Origin: Acidobacteriaceae bacterium
GTDB lineage: Bacteria > Acidobacteriota > Terriglobia > Terriglobales > Acidobacteriaceae
NCBI GenBank assembly: GCA_025462885.1
Contig: JAOAPN010000004.1
Coordinates: 62,001 to 126,000, forward strand
Length of the DNA: 64,000 nucleotides
Direction of reading: 5' to 3'
Shown: positions 1 to 8,645 of the stretch, one piece after another
Position numbering within the stretch: position 1 is the first letter of the stretch
Layout of the letters: each line of letters begins with the position of its first letter
Position numbers and translations under genes: made by a program
The notes under the pieces: model-generated
What the model was told of the DNA's origin: nothing
What the model saw: only the letters and a program-made list of their open reading frames with translations
Databases searched by the model: none

Positions 1-2
1 AA

Positions 3-2102
3 GGTTCCGGTAAGGTGGCAGGCTGGTATGACCGTCCCATGCGCTGGGCCCAGGTCGGCTTTGCTGAAGATGATCCGGGTAACTACGATCCAAAGTTTTG
101 GGTGGACTACTTCAAGCGTCTTCATATCGACGCTGTGACCTTGAATGCTGGCGGGGCAGTAGCCTTCTACCCCACAAAGATCCCGATGCACTATCGCAGC
201 AAGTGGCTCGGCAACATGGACACGTTCGGCGATCTTGCTAAGAGTTGCCGAGCGCTGGGTATGAATGTAGTCGCGCGAACCGATGCTCACGCCTGCCATC
301 AGGACGTGTACGACGCCCATCCGGACTGGATTGCCGTTGACGAACATGGAAAGAAGCGCAAACATCCATCGGACCCTGACTACTGGATCACCTGCGCTCT
401 CGGCCCGTATAACTTCGAGTTCATGACCTCGGTGCACGAAGAGATCATGAAGATGTATATGCCCGATGGAATCTTTACCAATCGCTGGGCCGGATCTGGA
501 ATGTGCTTCTGCGAGCATTGTGAGAAGAATTTTCATGAGTTCAGCGGGATGGCATTGCCTCATACTCTCAACCCGCAGGATCCCGCTCGGCGACAGTATC
601 TCGTCTGGCACCAGAAGCGACTCTTTGAGTTGTGGACTTTATGGAATGACCGTATTCAAAAGATCAATCCAAACGCCAGTTACATCGCGAATGCGGGTGG
701 CGGTGCGCTGAGTGATCTGGATATGAAGACGGTGGGTGAACTTGCGCCTACGCTCTTTGCCGATCGGCAGGGAAGAACAGGCGTTATGGCTCCATGGGCC
801 AACGGCAAGAACGGCAAAGAGTATCGCGCGACGATGGGGAGTAAGGCGATCGTCGGCATCTTCAGCATGGGCCTGGAAGACAAAAATCGCTGGAAAGACT
901 CAGTGACGAGCGACGATGAGATCCGCTTATGGGTGATGGATGGAGTGGCTCAGGGGCTGAGGCCGTGGTTCACAAAGTTCGACGCGAAGGTGATCGACCC
1001 GCGCTGGATGCCGGTGGTGGAGGAACTCTACAAATGGCATGCAGCAAACGAAGTCTATCTTCGCAACGATCGTCCATTGGCGCGAGTAGGTCTGGTCTAT
1101 TCGCAGCAGACAGCCACTTACTACGGTGGTGAGAATGCACATCTCAAGGTAGAGGATCCAAGTCTCGGCTACTACCAGGCTTTGGTCGAAGCGAGGATCC
1201 CATTCGAGATGGTGCATGATCATCTCCTGGACAAAGAACACATCAGCCAGTTCAAGACTCTGATCCTGCCAAATATTGCTGCCTTATCTACGACACAGTG
1301 CAAGCGGCTTGAAGAATTTGTAGAGGCCGGAGGCGGTCTGGTCGCGACGTACGAGACGTCTCTCTACGATGAATGGGGAGTTCGCCGGAATGACTTCGGC
1401 CTTTCGGCACTGTTCGGGGTTCACTACGGAGGCAAGACAGAGGGGCCGATGATGAACTCCTACTTGAGCCTCAACAAGGATTCATCCGGCAAGTATCATC
1501 CCTTGCTGGATGGGATCGAAGACTCCGTCCGCATCATTAATGGAATTAACCAGACGGTCGTGACCCCCGTTGGCGAGGGAGTTTATCCGCTGCAGGTGGT
1601 ACCGACTTATCCGGATCTGCCTATGGAAGAGGTCTTTCCACGGGCGGGATCGCATGGCCAGGTCGGGGCAGTTGTACGCCAGGTTGGTAAAGGAAGAGTC
1701 GTGTATTTGTCTGGAGATGTTGATCGCACCTTCTGGGACACGCTGAATTTCGACCAGTCAAAGCTTCTGCGTAACGCAGTTCTCTGGACGACCAATGAAG
1801 CTGCTCCGCTGGTTGTGAAGGGTAAGGGCGTTTTGGACGTATCGATCTGGAGCCAACAGAACTCCATGACCGCGCATCTTGTGAATCTGACAAATCCAAT
1901 GATGATGAAAGGGCCAGTTCGTGAGTTGATCCCGATCAGCAGACAAGAGGTAAGTATCTCTTTGCCGAGTACTCGACGGGTGAAGAGAGTTCATTTGCTG
2001 GTGGCCGGTCAGGATGTGAAATATACAAACGAGGGTGGCGTGATCCGTCTTGAAGTGCCATCCATCCTTTTGCACGAAGTGGTCGCAATCGACTTTGCCT
2101 GA
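3..2102 (+). CDS. Putative glycoside hydrolase (GHL6-like TIM barrel plus GH42-type trimerisation domain), 5' end outside window
   Basis: The reading frame is open from base 3, so the N-terminus (probably with a signal peptide) lies upstream of the window; a GTG at 15 is an internal possibility. The first about 330 residues look like the hypothetical glycosyl hydrolase 6 barrel: WYDRPMRWAQVGFAEDDPG at the start, then DGIFTNRW and a CFCEHCEKNF Cys cluster. Residues of about 350-560 resemble the beta-galactosidase trimerisation (class-I glutamine amidotransferase-like) domain, with ARVGLVYSQQTATYYGG and LILPNIAALS. A small C-terminal beta domain follows. Proteins with this layout are usually secreted or periplasmic glycosidases acting on plant-derived oligosaccharides, but the substrate cannot be read from sequence. 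It lies 85 bp upstream of a lactate-type permease in the same direction. The fold call is good; the enzymatic specificity is unknown. Confidence 0.72.
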   Translation, partial: GSGKVAGWYDRPMRWAQVGFAEDDPGNYDPKFWVDYFKRLHIDAVTLNAGGAVAFYPTKIPMHYRSKWLGNMDTFGDLAKSCRALGMNVVARTDAHACHQDVYDAHPDWIAVDEHGKKRKHPSDPDYWITCALGPYNFEFMTSVHEEIMKMYMPDGIFTNRWAGSGMCFCEHCEKNFHEFSGMALPHTLNPQDPARRQYLVWHQKRLFELWTLWNDRIQKINPNASYIANAGGGALSDLDMKTVGELAPTLFADRQGRTGVMAPWANGKNGKEYRATMGSKAIVGIFSMGLEDKNRWKDSVTSDDEIRLWVMDGVAQGLRPWFTKFDAKVIDPRWMPVVEELYKWHAANEVYLRNDRPLARVGLVYSQQTATYYGGENAHLKVEDPSLGYYQALVEARIPFEMVHDHLLDKEHISQFKTLILPNIAALSTTQCKRLEEFVEAGGGLVATYETSLYDEWGVRRNDFGLSALFGVHYGGKTEGPMMNSYLSLNKDSSGKYHPLLDGIEDSVRIINGINQTVVTPVGEGVYPLQVVPTYPDLPMEEVFPRAGSHGQVGAVVRQVGKGRVVYLSGDVDRTFWDTLNFDQSKLLRNAVLWTTNEAAPLVVKGKGVLDVSIWSQQNSMTAHLVNLTNPMMMKGPVRELIPISRQEVSISLPSTRRVKRVHLLVAGQDVKYTNEGGVIRLEVPSILLHEVVAIDFA

Positions 2103-2131
2103 TCAGATTGGACGGCTGGTCTTCTTGACAC

Positions 2132-2156
2132 TAAAGGTCATACCAAAATACCTTTA
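2132..2156. promoter_or_regulatory. Inverted repeat, candidate GntR/FCD operator upstream of the permease
   Basis: TAAAGGT (2132-2138) and ACCTTTA (2150-2156) form perfect 7-bp arms around an 11-bp spacer. Inside lies GGTCATACC (2136-2144), which fits the GGT-N3-ACC core seen in operators of FCD-type GntR regulators such as LldR and PdhR. A TTGACA hexamer sits just upstream at 2125-2130. An FCD-type regulator is encoded 2.9 kb downstream, so it is the natural candidate to bind here. The site could also be a weak hairpin ending the upstream glycosidase transcript. Confidence 0.45.
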
Positions 2157-2187
2157 CATGAAGGTTTGAATTCTGGAGCGATACGCC

Positions 2188-3906
2188 GTGAATTTACCAT
2201 CCATCTGGAGTCAGACATATTCTCTCCACGGGTTGACGCCCGGCGTATCTGCTCTCATCGCTGCGCTTCCTATCTTCACGCTGCTGTTTCTTCTTGGGGT
2301 GCTAAGAAAGCCCGCTTGGTTAGCTGGTCTCGTAGGACTTGCAGTGACATTTCTGCTTGCCACTGCAGGTTATGGGATGCCCTCCATGAAGGCGTTGAGC
2401 GCTGCAGCGTATGGTGCGGCGTTTGGGTTGTTTCCAATCTCCTGGATCATCTTTTGGGCTATCGCTCTCTTCAAAGTCACAGTCGAATCGGGTAAGTTTG
2501 AAATCATCCGGGATTCCATCGGACGCTTGACTCCCGATCCTCGACTGCAAGCCCTCCTGATCGCCTTTGCATTCGGGGCCTTCCTGGAAGGTGGGGCTGG
2601 CTTCGGGACGCCAGTCGCCATTGCGGCCACCATGCTGACCGGGTTAGGCTTCTCTGCATTTAGCGCGTCCGCCGTCTGTCTGCTTGCGAATACAGCGCCC
2701 GTTGCCTTTGGATCAATCGGCATTCCAGTCATTACTCTTGCTGGCACGACAGGTCTTCCGCTGGATAAGCTCAGCACAGCCGTTGGACGGTTTTGCTCTC
2801 CCGTCTCGCTGATTATCCCGCTCTATCTTCTTGTGGCTACTGGCGGCTTTCAGTCGCTATCCGGGGTATGGATTCCGGCCGTCCTTGCGGGGGCTGTTTT
2901 TGCCGGCATGCAGCTAACGATCTCGACGTTTCTAGGGCCACAACTAACGGATATTCTGGCTGCTCTTTCTGCAATGGCCGCACTGGTGATCTATCTTCGT
3001 CTTCGCGGCAAGGAAGTGCCGGAGCCACTGGATACTAATCTCGAATCTTCAAGTTCTGGCGCTCGCGCACTACAACTCGGATCACGCATGTTGAGGACTG
3101 GGCTCGGTGTCTCTGAAACGATGGAGGAGCGTAAAGTAGCTGCGGGCAAGGAACAGAGTGGAATGCAGGTGCTCTCCGCATGGCTGCCCTACGGACTCCT
3201 TGTCGCGTGCGTTTTGCTATGGGGGATTGCGCCGATTCAACGACTGCTGAATAGAGGGACGATCGCTTTTGCATGGCCTCTGCTACACGATCAGGTGATG
3301 AGGGTCCCTCCGATTACCCTGGCACCTTCTCCATATCATGCCATCTTCACTCTCAATTTCTTCTCTGCCGCTGGAACTGCCTGCATGATGGCGACATTCC
3401 TGGCAGCCCTATGTCTTGGAATGAGTCTTTCGCAGTTTTCAAAGATTCTCATAGCAGCGGTAAGACAACTTACCTTGCCTATCCTGACGGTTTCGGTTGT
3501 GCTCGCAACCGGCTTCCTGATGAACTATTGCGGAGCGACCGCGACCCTTGGTCTTGCCTTCGCATCCACCGGATTCATGTTTCCCTTCTTCAGCTCTCTA
3601 CTTGGGTTTCTCGGAGTCTTCTTGACTGGCTCCGACACGTCGTCCAACGCGCTTTTTGGGAATCTGCAGGTTGTCACGGCAGGGCGGCTGGGGCTGAACC
3701 CCGTCCTTATGGCGGCCGCAAATTCGGCTGGTGGCGTGATGGGTAAGATGATAAGCCTGCAAACCATCGCGGTTGCGGCTGCGGCGACAGGTCTCTCCGT
3801 TCGAGAGCAGTCAAAGCTGTTTCGATTCACACTCAAGCACAGCATTTTTCTTGCATGTTTCGTGGGGTGCCTTGCTCTCTTCTACACCTACGGACTTCAT
3901 CTTTAA
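2188..3906 (+). CDS. lctP: L-lactate/glycolate permease, LctP family
   Basis: A 572-residue polytopic inner-membrane protein of the LctP family, the group of E. coli LldP and GlcA, which import L-lactate, D-lactate or glycolate with protons. Family signatures are visible: the N-terminal hydrophobic block with FPISWIIFWAIALFK, the GAFLEGGAGFGTPVAIAA motif, ANTAPVAFGSIGIPVITLA, and FLTGSDTSSNALFGNLQ near the C-terminus. Length matches the family (about 530-590). Translation appears to start at GTG 2188, after a GGAG motif. It is followed 27 bp later by a GarR-type dehydrogenase and then an FCD regulator, so it probably feeds a 2-hydroxyacid into that pathway. The family is clear; which hydroxy acid is carried is not. 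Confidence 0.9.
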   Translation: MNLPSIWSQTYSLHGLTPGVSALIAALPIFTLLFLLGVLRKPAWLAGLVGLAVTFLLATAGYGMPSMKALSAAAYGAAFGLFPISWIIFWAIALFKVTVESGKFEIIRDSIGRLTPDPRLQALLIAFAFGAFLEGGAGFGTPVAIAATMLTGLGFSAFSASAVCLLANTAPVAFGSIGIPVITLAGTTGLPLDKLSTAVGRFCSPVSLIIPLYLLVATGGFQSLSGVWIPAVLAGAVFAGMQLTISTFLGPQLTDILAALSAMAALVIYLRLRGKEVPEPLDTNLESSSSGARALQLGSRMLRTGLGVSETMEERKVAAGKEQSGMQVLSAWLPYGLLVACVLLWGIAPIQRLLNRGTIAFAWPLLHDQVMRVPPITLAPSPYHAIFTLNFFSAAGTACMMATFLAALCLGMSLSQFSKILIAAVRQLTLPILTVSVVLATGFLMNYCGATATLGLAFASTGFMFPFFSSLLGFLGVFLTGSDTSSNALFGNLQVVTAGRLGLNPVLMAAANSAGGVMGKMISLQTIAVAAAATGLSVREQSKLFRFTLKHSIFLACFVGCLALFYTYGLHL

Positions 3907-3909
3907 ACG

Positions 3910-3923
3910 ATTGGAATTCCAAT
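3910..3923. promoter_or_regulatory. Perfect 14-bp palindrome between permease and dehydrogenase
   Basis: ATTGGAATTCCAAT is perfectly self-complementary and lies immediately before the AAGGAG ribosome-binding site of the dehydrogenase gene. It may be a protein-binding site that modulates the downstream gene separately from the permease, or it may be fortuitous in a short AT-rich gap. Confidence 0.3.
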
Positions 3924-3933
3924 AAGGAGCAGT

Positions 3934-4830
3934 ATGGCAAAGCTTGGTTTTTTAGGTTTAGGAATTATGGGTGGCCCAATGGCTCGCCGGCTTATCGAAG
4001 CCGGTCATGAAGTGGCGGTGTGGTCCTTTAGCGCAGGCAAGGCTGATGCTATCGCGGCTTACGGTGGGGTGGCCTGCGAGACGCCCGCAGATGTTGCCCG
4101 GCAAAGTGAATGTGTGTTCCTGTGTGTCGGTAATACGGCGATGTCACGAGAGGTCATCTTTGGGAAGCATGGTCTGGCAGCGGGTAAGGCGGAAAGCCTC
4201 GTGATCGTGGACTCCAGCACCATCTCTCCGAGCGAGAGCCGCTTGATGGCCGCCGAACTCGAGAGGATCGGAATCGATTTTCTTGACGCTCCCTGCACCG
4301 GTTCAAAGGCCGGTGCCGAAGCAGGAACGCTCACCTTCATGGTGGGAGGCAGGGAAGAGGTCTTCCGACGTGCCCGCGAGTGGTTTCAGCCGATGGGAAA
4401 GCAGTTCTACTACTGCGGAGGATCTGGCCTGGGGCTGCAGGCAAAACTGTCTCAGAACATGATTCTTGGCAACCTGCTTCAAGCTTTCAACGAGAGTCTC
4501 GTCCTGAGTACGAAGGCAGGAGTGGCACCGGAGATGATGCTCGACATACTGGAGAACAGCGCTGCAAAGTCCGGGCTGGTGTCAGCTAAAGCGCCTCTTG
4601 TTCTGGCACGCGATTTCGCGACGCGTTTTTCGGTGAAGTGGTTGGAGAAGGATATGGAGCTGATGCTGGAGTCGGCTGCGGAACTTAATGTTCCTGTTCC
4701 GCTCACATCGCTTTCCCGGCAGTTATATCGAGCTTCGATAGCGAAGGGTCATGGGGAGGACGATATTGCTGGTTCAATTCGAGTATTGGAAGAACTGGCC
4801 GGTTGCGAGGTGCTTGCCAGCAAGAAATGA
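3934..4830 (+). CDS. 2-hydroxy-3-oxopropionate reductase / 3-hydroxyisobutyrate dehydrogenase family
   Basis: A 298-residue soluble NAD(P)-dependent beta-hydroxyacid dehydrogenase, full length for the family. The Rossmann motif GLGIMGGPMARRL spans residues 8-20, the substrate-binding segment DAPCTGSKAGAEAGTL starts at 118 (DAP(V/C)SGG type), and the catalytic lysine is K171 in GLGLQAKLSQN. The start at ATG 3934 is supported by AAGGAG a few bases upstream. Family members reduce tartronate semialdehyde to glycerate or oxidise 3-hydroxyisobutyrate and similar acids. Next to an LctP permease and a FCD regulator, a glycolate/tartronate semialdehyde role (GarR/GlxR-like) is the best guess, but other hydroxy acids remain possible. 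Confidence 0.85.
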   Translation: MAKLGFLGLGIMGGPMARRLIEAGHEVAVWSFSAGKADAIAAYGGVACETPADVARQSECVFLCVGNTAMSREVIFGKHGLAAGKAESLVIVDSSTISPSESRLMAAELERIGIDFLDAPCTGSKAGAEAGTLTFMVGGREEVFRRAREWFQPMGKQFYYCGGSGLGLQAKLSQNMILGNLLQAFNESLVLSTKAGVAPEMMLDILENSAAKSGLVSAKAPLVLARDFATRFSVKWLEKDMELMLESAAELNVPVPLTSLSRQLYRASIAKGHGEDDIAGSIRVLEELAGCEVLASKK

Positions 4831-4841
4831 TGGAGGCGGAA

Positions 4842-4866
4842 GGATGAGACACTCCGCGTCTCATCC
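4842..4866 (+). terminator. Hairpin after the dehydrogenase gene
   Basis: GGATGAGAC (4842-4850) and GTCTCATCC (4858-4866) form a perfect 9-bp stem with a 7-nt loop, 12 bases after the dehydrogenase stop codon. No T tract follows, so it may act as a weak or factor-assisted terminator or a mRNA 3' stabiliser. Confidence 0.4.
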
Positions 4867-4936
4867 GGCAACCGCTGTCTGAGTCCGTGCTTCATGCTGA
4901 TCGAAGCAACATGTTAATCTAATCCGACATCTCGTT

Positions 4937-5008
4937 TGCAATGCCAAGCAGCCTAGTTAGCGACACAGCTTATAAAGCGACATCTGCTTTTGAACAGTTT
5001 GCATTGCA
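4937..5008. promoter_or_regulatory. Widely spaced inverted repeat around the FCD-regulator promoter
   Basis: TGCAATGC (4937-4944) and GCATTGCA (5001-5008) are exact inverted copies. Between them lies a TATAAA-like -10 element (about 4971-4976), and the second copy lies 25 bp before the regulator start. The layout is suggestive of autoregulation, but the arms are short and 56 bp apart, so this is only a candidate. Confidence 0.3.
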
Positions 5009-5032
5009 GGACGACTGTAGGAGTGGCAAAGC

Positions 5033-5797
5033 ATGGGACGTGCCATCAAATCCGTCGCGGTTTTACCGCGCACGACGCTCACTGAAGCTGCCTTTGAACA
5101 ATTGATCTCCTATGTTGTCAACGGGACCTGGAAGGCAGGTGATCGTCTCCCGCCAGAGCGTGACCTTTGCCAGCAATTCGGCATCGCTCGCACCTCACTG
5201 CGCGAAGCGCTGAAGGCGATGGAACTGGTAGGCATGCTCGATAGCCGGGTTGGCGATGGAACTTTCGTATGCCCGCGCTCCGAGTTCCTGTGCCGTCCGC
5301 TTTTGTGGGCGTTTACTGGCACAGATCATAACGAGTTGAAAGAGATTATGGAGGCCCGCACAATCATCGAAGAGAATCTTGCCGGTCTCGCCGCGGAACG
5401 TGGTTCTGCTGATGAGATCGCACAAGTTGGACTGGCGGTCCAGCAGATGCGTGACAGTATTGAAGCCGGCAACTCGATCCTTGAAGCGGATATGAGCTTT
5501 CACCTCGCGGTTGCGGCGGCAGCGCATAACGAAGTCCTCAAGAATGCCGTTCAACTTTTGCGCAACATTACGCGACAGTGGCTTTTCTATAAAGTCCTTA
5601 TCCCCAATGTCGCACCTGCCGTACTGAAGAAGCACGAGTCTATTTATAAAGCGATCGCCGCTCGCAAGCCCAATGCGGCACGCACCGCCATGCGACAGCA
5701 CCTGGAAGAGACGATGGAACTGGTGATTCAGGTAGTCGAGCAGCACGAAAGCATTTCCGCTGGCACGCGCAATACTTCAAAATCCCGGTCCCACTAG
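5033..5797 (+). CDS. GntR-family transcriptional regulator, FadR/FCD subfamily
   Basis: A 254-residue cytoplasmic repressor or activator. Residues of about 15-80 form the GntR winged helix (LPPERDLCQQFGIARTSLREALKAMELVGML), followed by an all-helical FCD ligand-binding domain of about 95-230 (EIMEARTIIEENLAGLAAERG, then MSFHLAVAAAAHNEVL, with the FH..VA..HN pattern that supplies metal-binding His residues). FCD regulators commonly sense carboxylic acids such as lactate, glycolate, pyruvate or uronates. It follows the permease and dehydrogenase on the same strand, with a 202-bp gap of its own that contains a hairpin and a putative promoter. It is the likely regulator of that set. The effector is not determined. 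Confidence 0.88.
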   Translation: MGRAIKSVAVLPRTTLTEAAFEQLISYVVNGTWKAGDRLPPERDLCQQFGIARTSLREALKAMELVGMLDSRVGDGTFVCPRSEFLCRPLLWAFTGTDHNELKEIMEARTIIEENLAGLAAERGSADEIAQVGLAVQQMRDSIEAGNSILEADMSFHLAVAAAAHNEVLKNAVQLLRNITRQWLFYKVLIPNVAPAVLKKHESIYKAIAARKPNAARTAMRQHLEETMELVIQVVEQHESISAGTRNTSKSRSH

Positions 5798-5865
5798 ACT
5801 AAGGCCGAAGAGGCCTGGACGAGCTGTCGAGCCTGCATCCAACTTTCGACAGCCACGTCCGCGAG

Positions 5866-6222
5866 TCATAGTTTCCAAAATCCAGCGAGGTGGGTTATCT
5901 TGCCATCTTCTCCGTAGCGAGCCACACTTGTTCCGGGCAGGAACTCCGAGTCGTCCTTACCACGCATCATCCATTCCGCTACGGATTGTCCGTGGTGCTC
6001 TATGAACCTGCGCGTTTCGAAGTACGCGCCAGGATAATCCTTCTGAAACTTCTCGATATGCGCGGTGAGCGCTTCCAAGCCGGCCCCTTCCGTATCAGGA
6101 TCGGCAAAGGAGCAATTTATTGCGACGGAGTGGGTCAGGAGCTCTTTCCGCTGCTGTGGGCTGATACCGGTCCATGCTTCGGAATACGTTTCCCATTGTG
6201 CTTCATAAGTCTTGTTCGGCAT
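5866..6222 (-). CDS. SnoaL/NTF2-like small protein
   Basis: A 118-residue protein read from ATG 6222, which has a strong GAAGGAGAG Shine-Dalgarno just upstream; a longer in-frame extension to 6417 overlaps the divergent AraC gene and lacks such a site. The sequence (MPNKTYEAQWETYSEAW at the N-terminus, SVAINCSFADPDTEGAG, GTSVARYGEDGKITHLAGFW at the end) fits the cone-shaped NTF2-like fold of the SnoaL/nuclear transport factor 2 superfamily, which holds small isomerases, cyclases and many proteins of unknown role. It is divergent from the AraC-type regulator, which may control it. The substrate is unknown. Confidence 0.75.
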   Translation of the reverse strand: MPNKTYEAQWETYSEAWTGISPQQRKELLTHSVAINCSFADPDTEGAGLEALTAHIEKFQKDYPGAYFETRRFIEHHGQSVAEWMMRGKDDSEFLPGTSVARYGEDGKITHLAGFWKL

Positions 6223-6357
6223 ATCTCTCCTTCGGGCCGGCTTGTATGGCGCGGGCAATTTGCCCGGCGCTCTGCCCCCTAAACGCGACAATATCGGAAC
6301 GATTTGGCACAATCTATAAGCAGAACACCTGAGTCGTTTATCAGGCGTCTCACCGTT

Positions 6358-7275
6358 ATGGATCCATTCCTCGATCTCATTCATCTTCTTCGGCCGAAAG
6401 CGACTCTCTGGCGACAAGTCGAGGCAGCGGGTCGCTGGGCGATTTCATTTCCAAAGAAAGACGACCTGTTGTTCTGTTCCGTGGTGCAAGGGGAATGCCT
6501 GGTTGTGCGTCCCGCCACCAAGCCTGTCAAGTTGTCCGCTGGGGACTTTGTACTGATACGTACCTCTGTACCCTTTCAATTCGCGTCAGACGCAAGAGTA
6601 AAGCCAGTAAACAGTGAGAAGGCCTTTGCCCCCTCGAGCAGTGGTTTGCTCCAGCTTGGAGTTGGAAAAGAGCGCCCGGTGCTCTTGCGTGGTGGACGGT
6701 TTCTATTCGACACCGCAAACGAGGACCTGCTAACGGGGCTTATGCCCCCGCTCATTCATGTCCACGCCGCCGCCGACCGCTCAGAGCGTATTCACATGCT
6801 CTTACAGATGATTGCATCCGAGGGGGCCGCTTTTGAACCAGGCAGAGACTTCGTCATCGCACGGCTGATGGAACTCCTGTTGGTGAGCATCCTTCGCGAC
6901 CATTCTCGCCGCGCGATCGGTAAAGACACCGGCCTGCTCGCAGGCCTGGCAGATCCCGTGACAGCGATAGCATTACAAATCATGCACGGGAAAATAGGCC
7001 AAAACTGGACAGTAGCGGAACTAGCCAGAAGAAGCGGCGTCTCACGCTCAAGATTCGCAGCACGCTTTCACGACGTCTTAGGCGTAAGCCCTATCAGGTA
7101 CCTGCTCGACTGGCGAATCACCGTGGCAAAGGATGAGCTAAGGAAAGGTACGCGATCCATTTCGGAGATTGCGTTCGCTGTGGGATTTCAATCCGTGAGT
7201 GCGTTCAGTACGGCATTCAGCAGAACCGTCGGGTGTCCACCGAGACGGTACGCCGCGTTGCGCTCCGATAAGTAA
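6358..7275 (+). CDS. AraC-family transcriptional regulator with N-terminal cupin
   Basis: About 305 residues from ATG 6358 (MDPFLDLIHLLRPKATLW, the usual start of this family); a TTG at 6304 would add 18 residues. The N-terminal half is a cupin_6-like sensor domain (ISFPKKDDLLFCSVVQGECL, then KLSAGDFVLIRTSVPFQF). The C-terminal 100 residues are two AraC helix-turn-helix units (WTVAELARRSGVSRSRFAARF and SISEIAFAVGFQSVSAFSTAF), followed by the usual PRRY tail. Such proteins often regulate a divergent oxidoreductase or small enzyme; here the divergent neighbour is the NTF2-like gene, 135 bp away. No strong Shine-Dalgarno is visible at the chosen start. Confidence 0.87.
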   Translation: MDPFLDLIHLLRPKATLWRQVEAAGRWAISFPKKDDLLFCSVVQGECLVVRPATKPVKLSAGDFVLIRTSVPFQFASDARVKPVNSEKAFAPSSSGLLQLGVGKERPVLLRGGRFLFDTANEDLLTGLMPPLIHVHAAADRSERIHMLLQMIASEGAAFEPGRDFVIARLMELLLVSILRDHSRRAIGKDTGLLAGLADPVTAIALQIMHGKIGQNWTVAELARRSGVSRSRFAARFHDVLGVSPIRYLLDWRITVAKDELRKGTRSISEIAFAVGFQSVSAFSTAFSRTVGCPPRRYAALRSDK

Positions 7276-7307
7276 AATTCGGAAACGCACGTTCTATGAC
7301 TTCCACT

Positions 7308-8645
7308 TTAACTGCCGGGATACGTTCTGTATGCGAGCAGCTCTGCGTTGTATGAGGTGCCGCTCATACGTGAGGTTTTTAGAAGAACCTCGAAATGAGG
7401 GAACTTCTGCACCTTGAGCATGCTGTGAAACTTTGCCAGAGAGTTTTCCGAAGTTAGGAACTCCGCTGCGACACTCGTCGCTTCGGAGCCCGTACCGGCC
7501 AGCACAATCACGTTCCCTGTACCACTCGGGTTCGGAAGATAGGCGATCACACTGTATCCGGTATCCGCGGTCGACGTGTAGATCGCCTGTTCGTCGGGTC
7601 GAGGATGATGATTGGTTACGAACGACTGATACTGACTGTGTTCAGTATCGAAGTCCAGGCTGAAGTTCATCTGCTCGTCGAACAGCCCAGTCCAAGGGTT
7701 GGACTTCCTCCCGCCTATCAGGATGAAGCTGTTTCGTTTGATCGAGTCCACGGTGTAGAACCGGGCGTGCTGCAGGCGCAGTGAAGGCGTTAGCGGAGTA
7801 AGCGCGAGAATCTGCTGCGCGGCGCGGAAGTCGCCTAGAGTGACGATGTTGTGTGAGAAAGCACCACGCAGGTCACTAACGCGATCCGGGCTCAAGGAGT
7901 TCACCCCATCGTGGTTGACGTAATTGTGATCGAGGTAATCGTCCAGCGTCATGCGCCGATGGGTAAGTTCTTCACTCAAAATCAACGAGGCATCCGGCAG
8001 TACTATATCGATCTCCTGTTGTCCTTTGGCAAACTCCTTCCAGAAGGCTTCTACCTCAGGACGTCCAGCCCAGGGGGCACCAGCGGAACGTAACGCCGTG
8101 TTTTGCTGCAAGAGCACGATGCAGGCAATGGCGAGTACGGCAGCTATGCCGATCCAGAGAAAGTGGGCGCGGCGTGGTTGCTGGACGGCGGGGAAGGATT
8201 CCTCTACGGATAGTGCGATGGCGGCCAGTTCGGAGGAGCGCTCCAGTTGTACCGGGGCGGCTGGGACGCTTGAGACGCGGCGGTAAAAGATGGGCATATA
8301 TCCGCCGCGCGGGATCTCGAGAATCAGGGGCTCGTGGGCTCCTTCGGTGGCGAAGTAGAGTTCAATGCGTTTGCGCAGCTCAGTGGCGTTGACGCGGACG
8401 ATGTTGTCCTGGCTGCGATCATAGGAGGCGGAGCGACCGAAGACCTTGGCCCCGATCTCCTGCTCATGGATTTCCGGGCAGTCTTCCTTAAGGGACTGCG
8501 AGCCGACGTACAGCAGAAAATCACGCAGGCGAGTGGAGCGGCCAAACTGTGCGCTGGTCGCGACGCGGTCGATGAGCTCGCGGCGCTCTTCGACGCTTGG
8601 TTCGTCCAGACCCTCTTCCACTGCCGTCTTCACTCCCGAGCCCAC
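7308..8645 (-). CDS. Membrane-anchored winged-helix regulator of acidobacterial type (CadC/ToxR-like layout)
   Basis: About 445 residues from GTG 8645; GTG 8633 is also possible and the frame stays open to 8762. Residues 20-121 resemble an OmpR/ToxR-type winged helix as found in many Acidobacteria proteins: RLRDFLLYVGSQSL, IHEQEIGAKVFGRS, YDRSQDNIVRVNATELRKRI, and the wing-like LEIPRGGYMPIFY. One transmembrane helix follows at about 161-179 (FLWIGIAAVLAIACIVLL), then a periplasmic domain of about 250 residues that I do not recognise, with VLPDASLILSEELTHRRM and VIVLAGTGSEATSVAAEFL. The layout suggests a one-component regulator that senses a periplasmic signal and binds DNA in the cytoplasm. 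It is divergent from the TonB receptor/GH106 pair, and direct repeats lie between them. Its regulatory role is inferred. Confidence 0.72.
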   Translation of the reverse strand: MGSGVKTAVEEGLDEPSVEERRELIDRVATSAQFGRSTRLRDFLLYVGSQSLKEDCPEIHEQEIGAKVFGRSASYDRSQDNIVRVNATELRKRIELYFATEGAHEPLILEIPRGGYMPIFYRRVSSVPAAPVQLERSSELAAIALSVEESFPAVQQPRRAHFLWIGIAAVLAIACIVLLQQNTALRSAGAPWAGRPEVEAFWKEFAKGQQEIDIVLPDASLILSEELTHRRMTLDDYLDHNYVNHDGVNSLSPDRVSDLRGAFSHNIVTLGDFRAAQQILALTPLTPSLRLQHARFYTVDSIKRNSFILIGGRKSNPWTGLFDEQMNFSLDFDTEHSQYQSFVTNHHPRPDEQAIYTSTADTGYSVIAYLPNPSGTGNVIVLAGTGSEATSVAAEFLTSENSLAKFHSMLKVQKFPHFEVLLKTSRMSGTSYNAELLAYRTYPGS

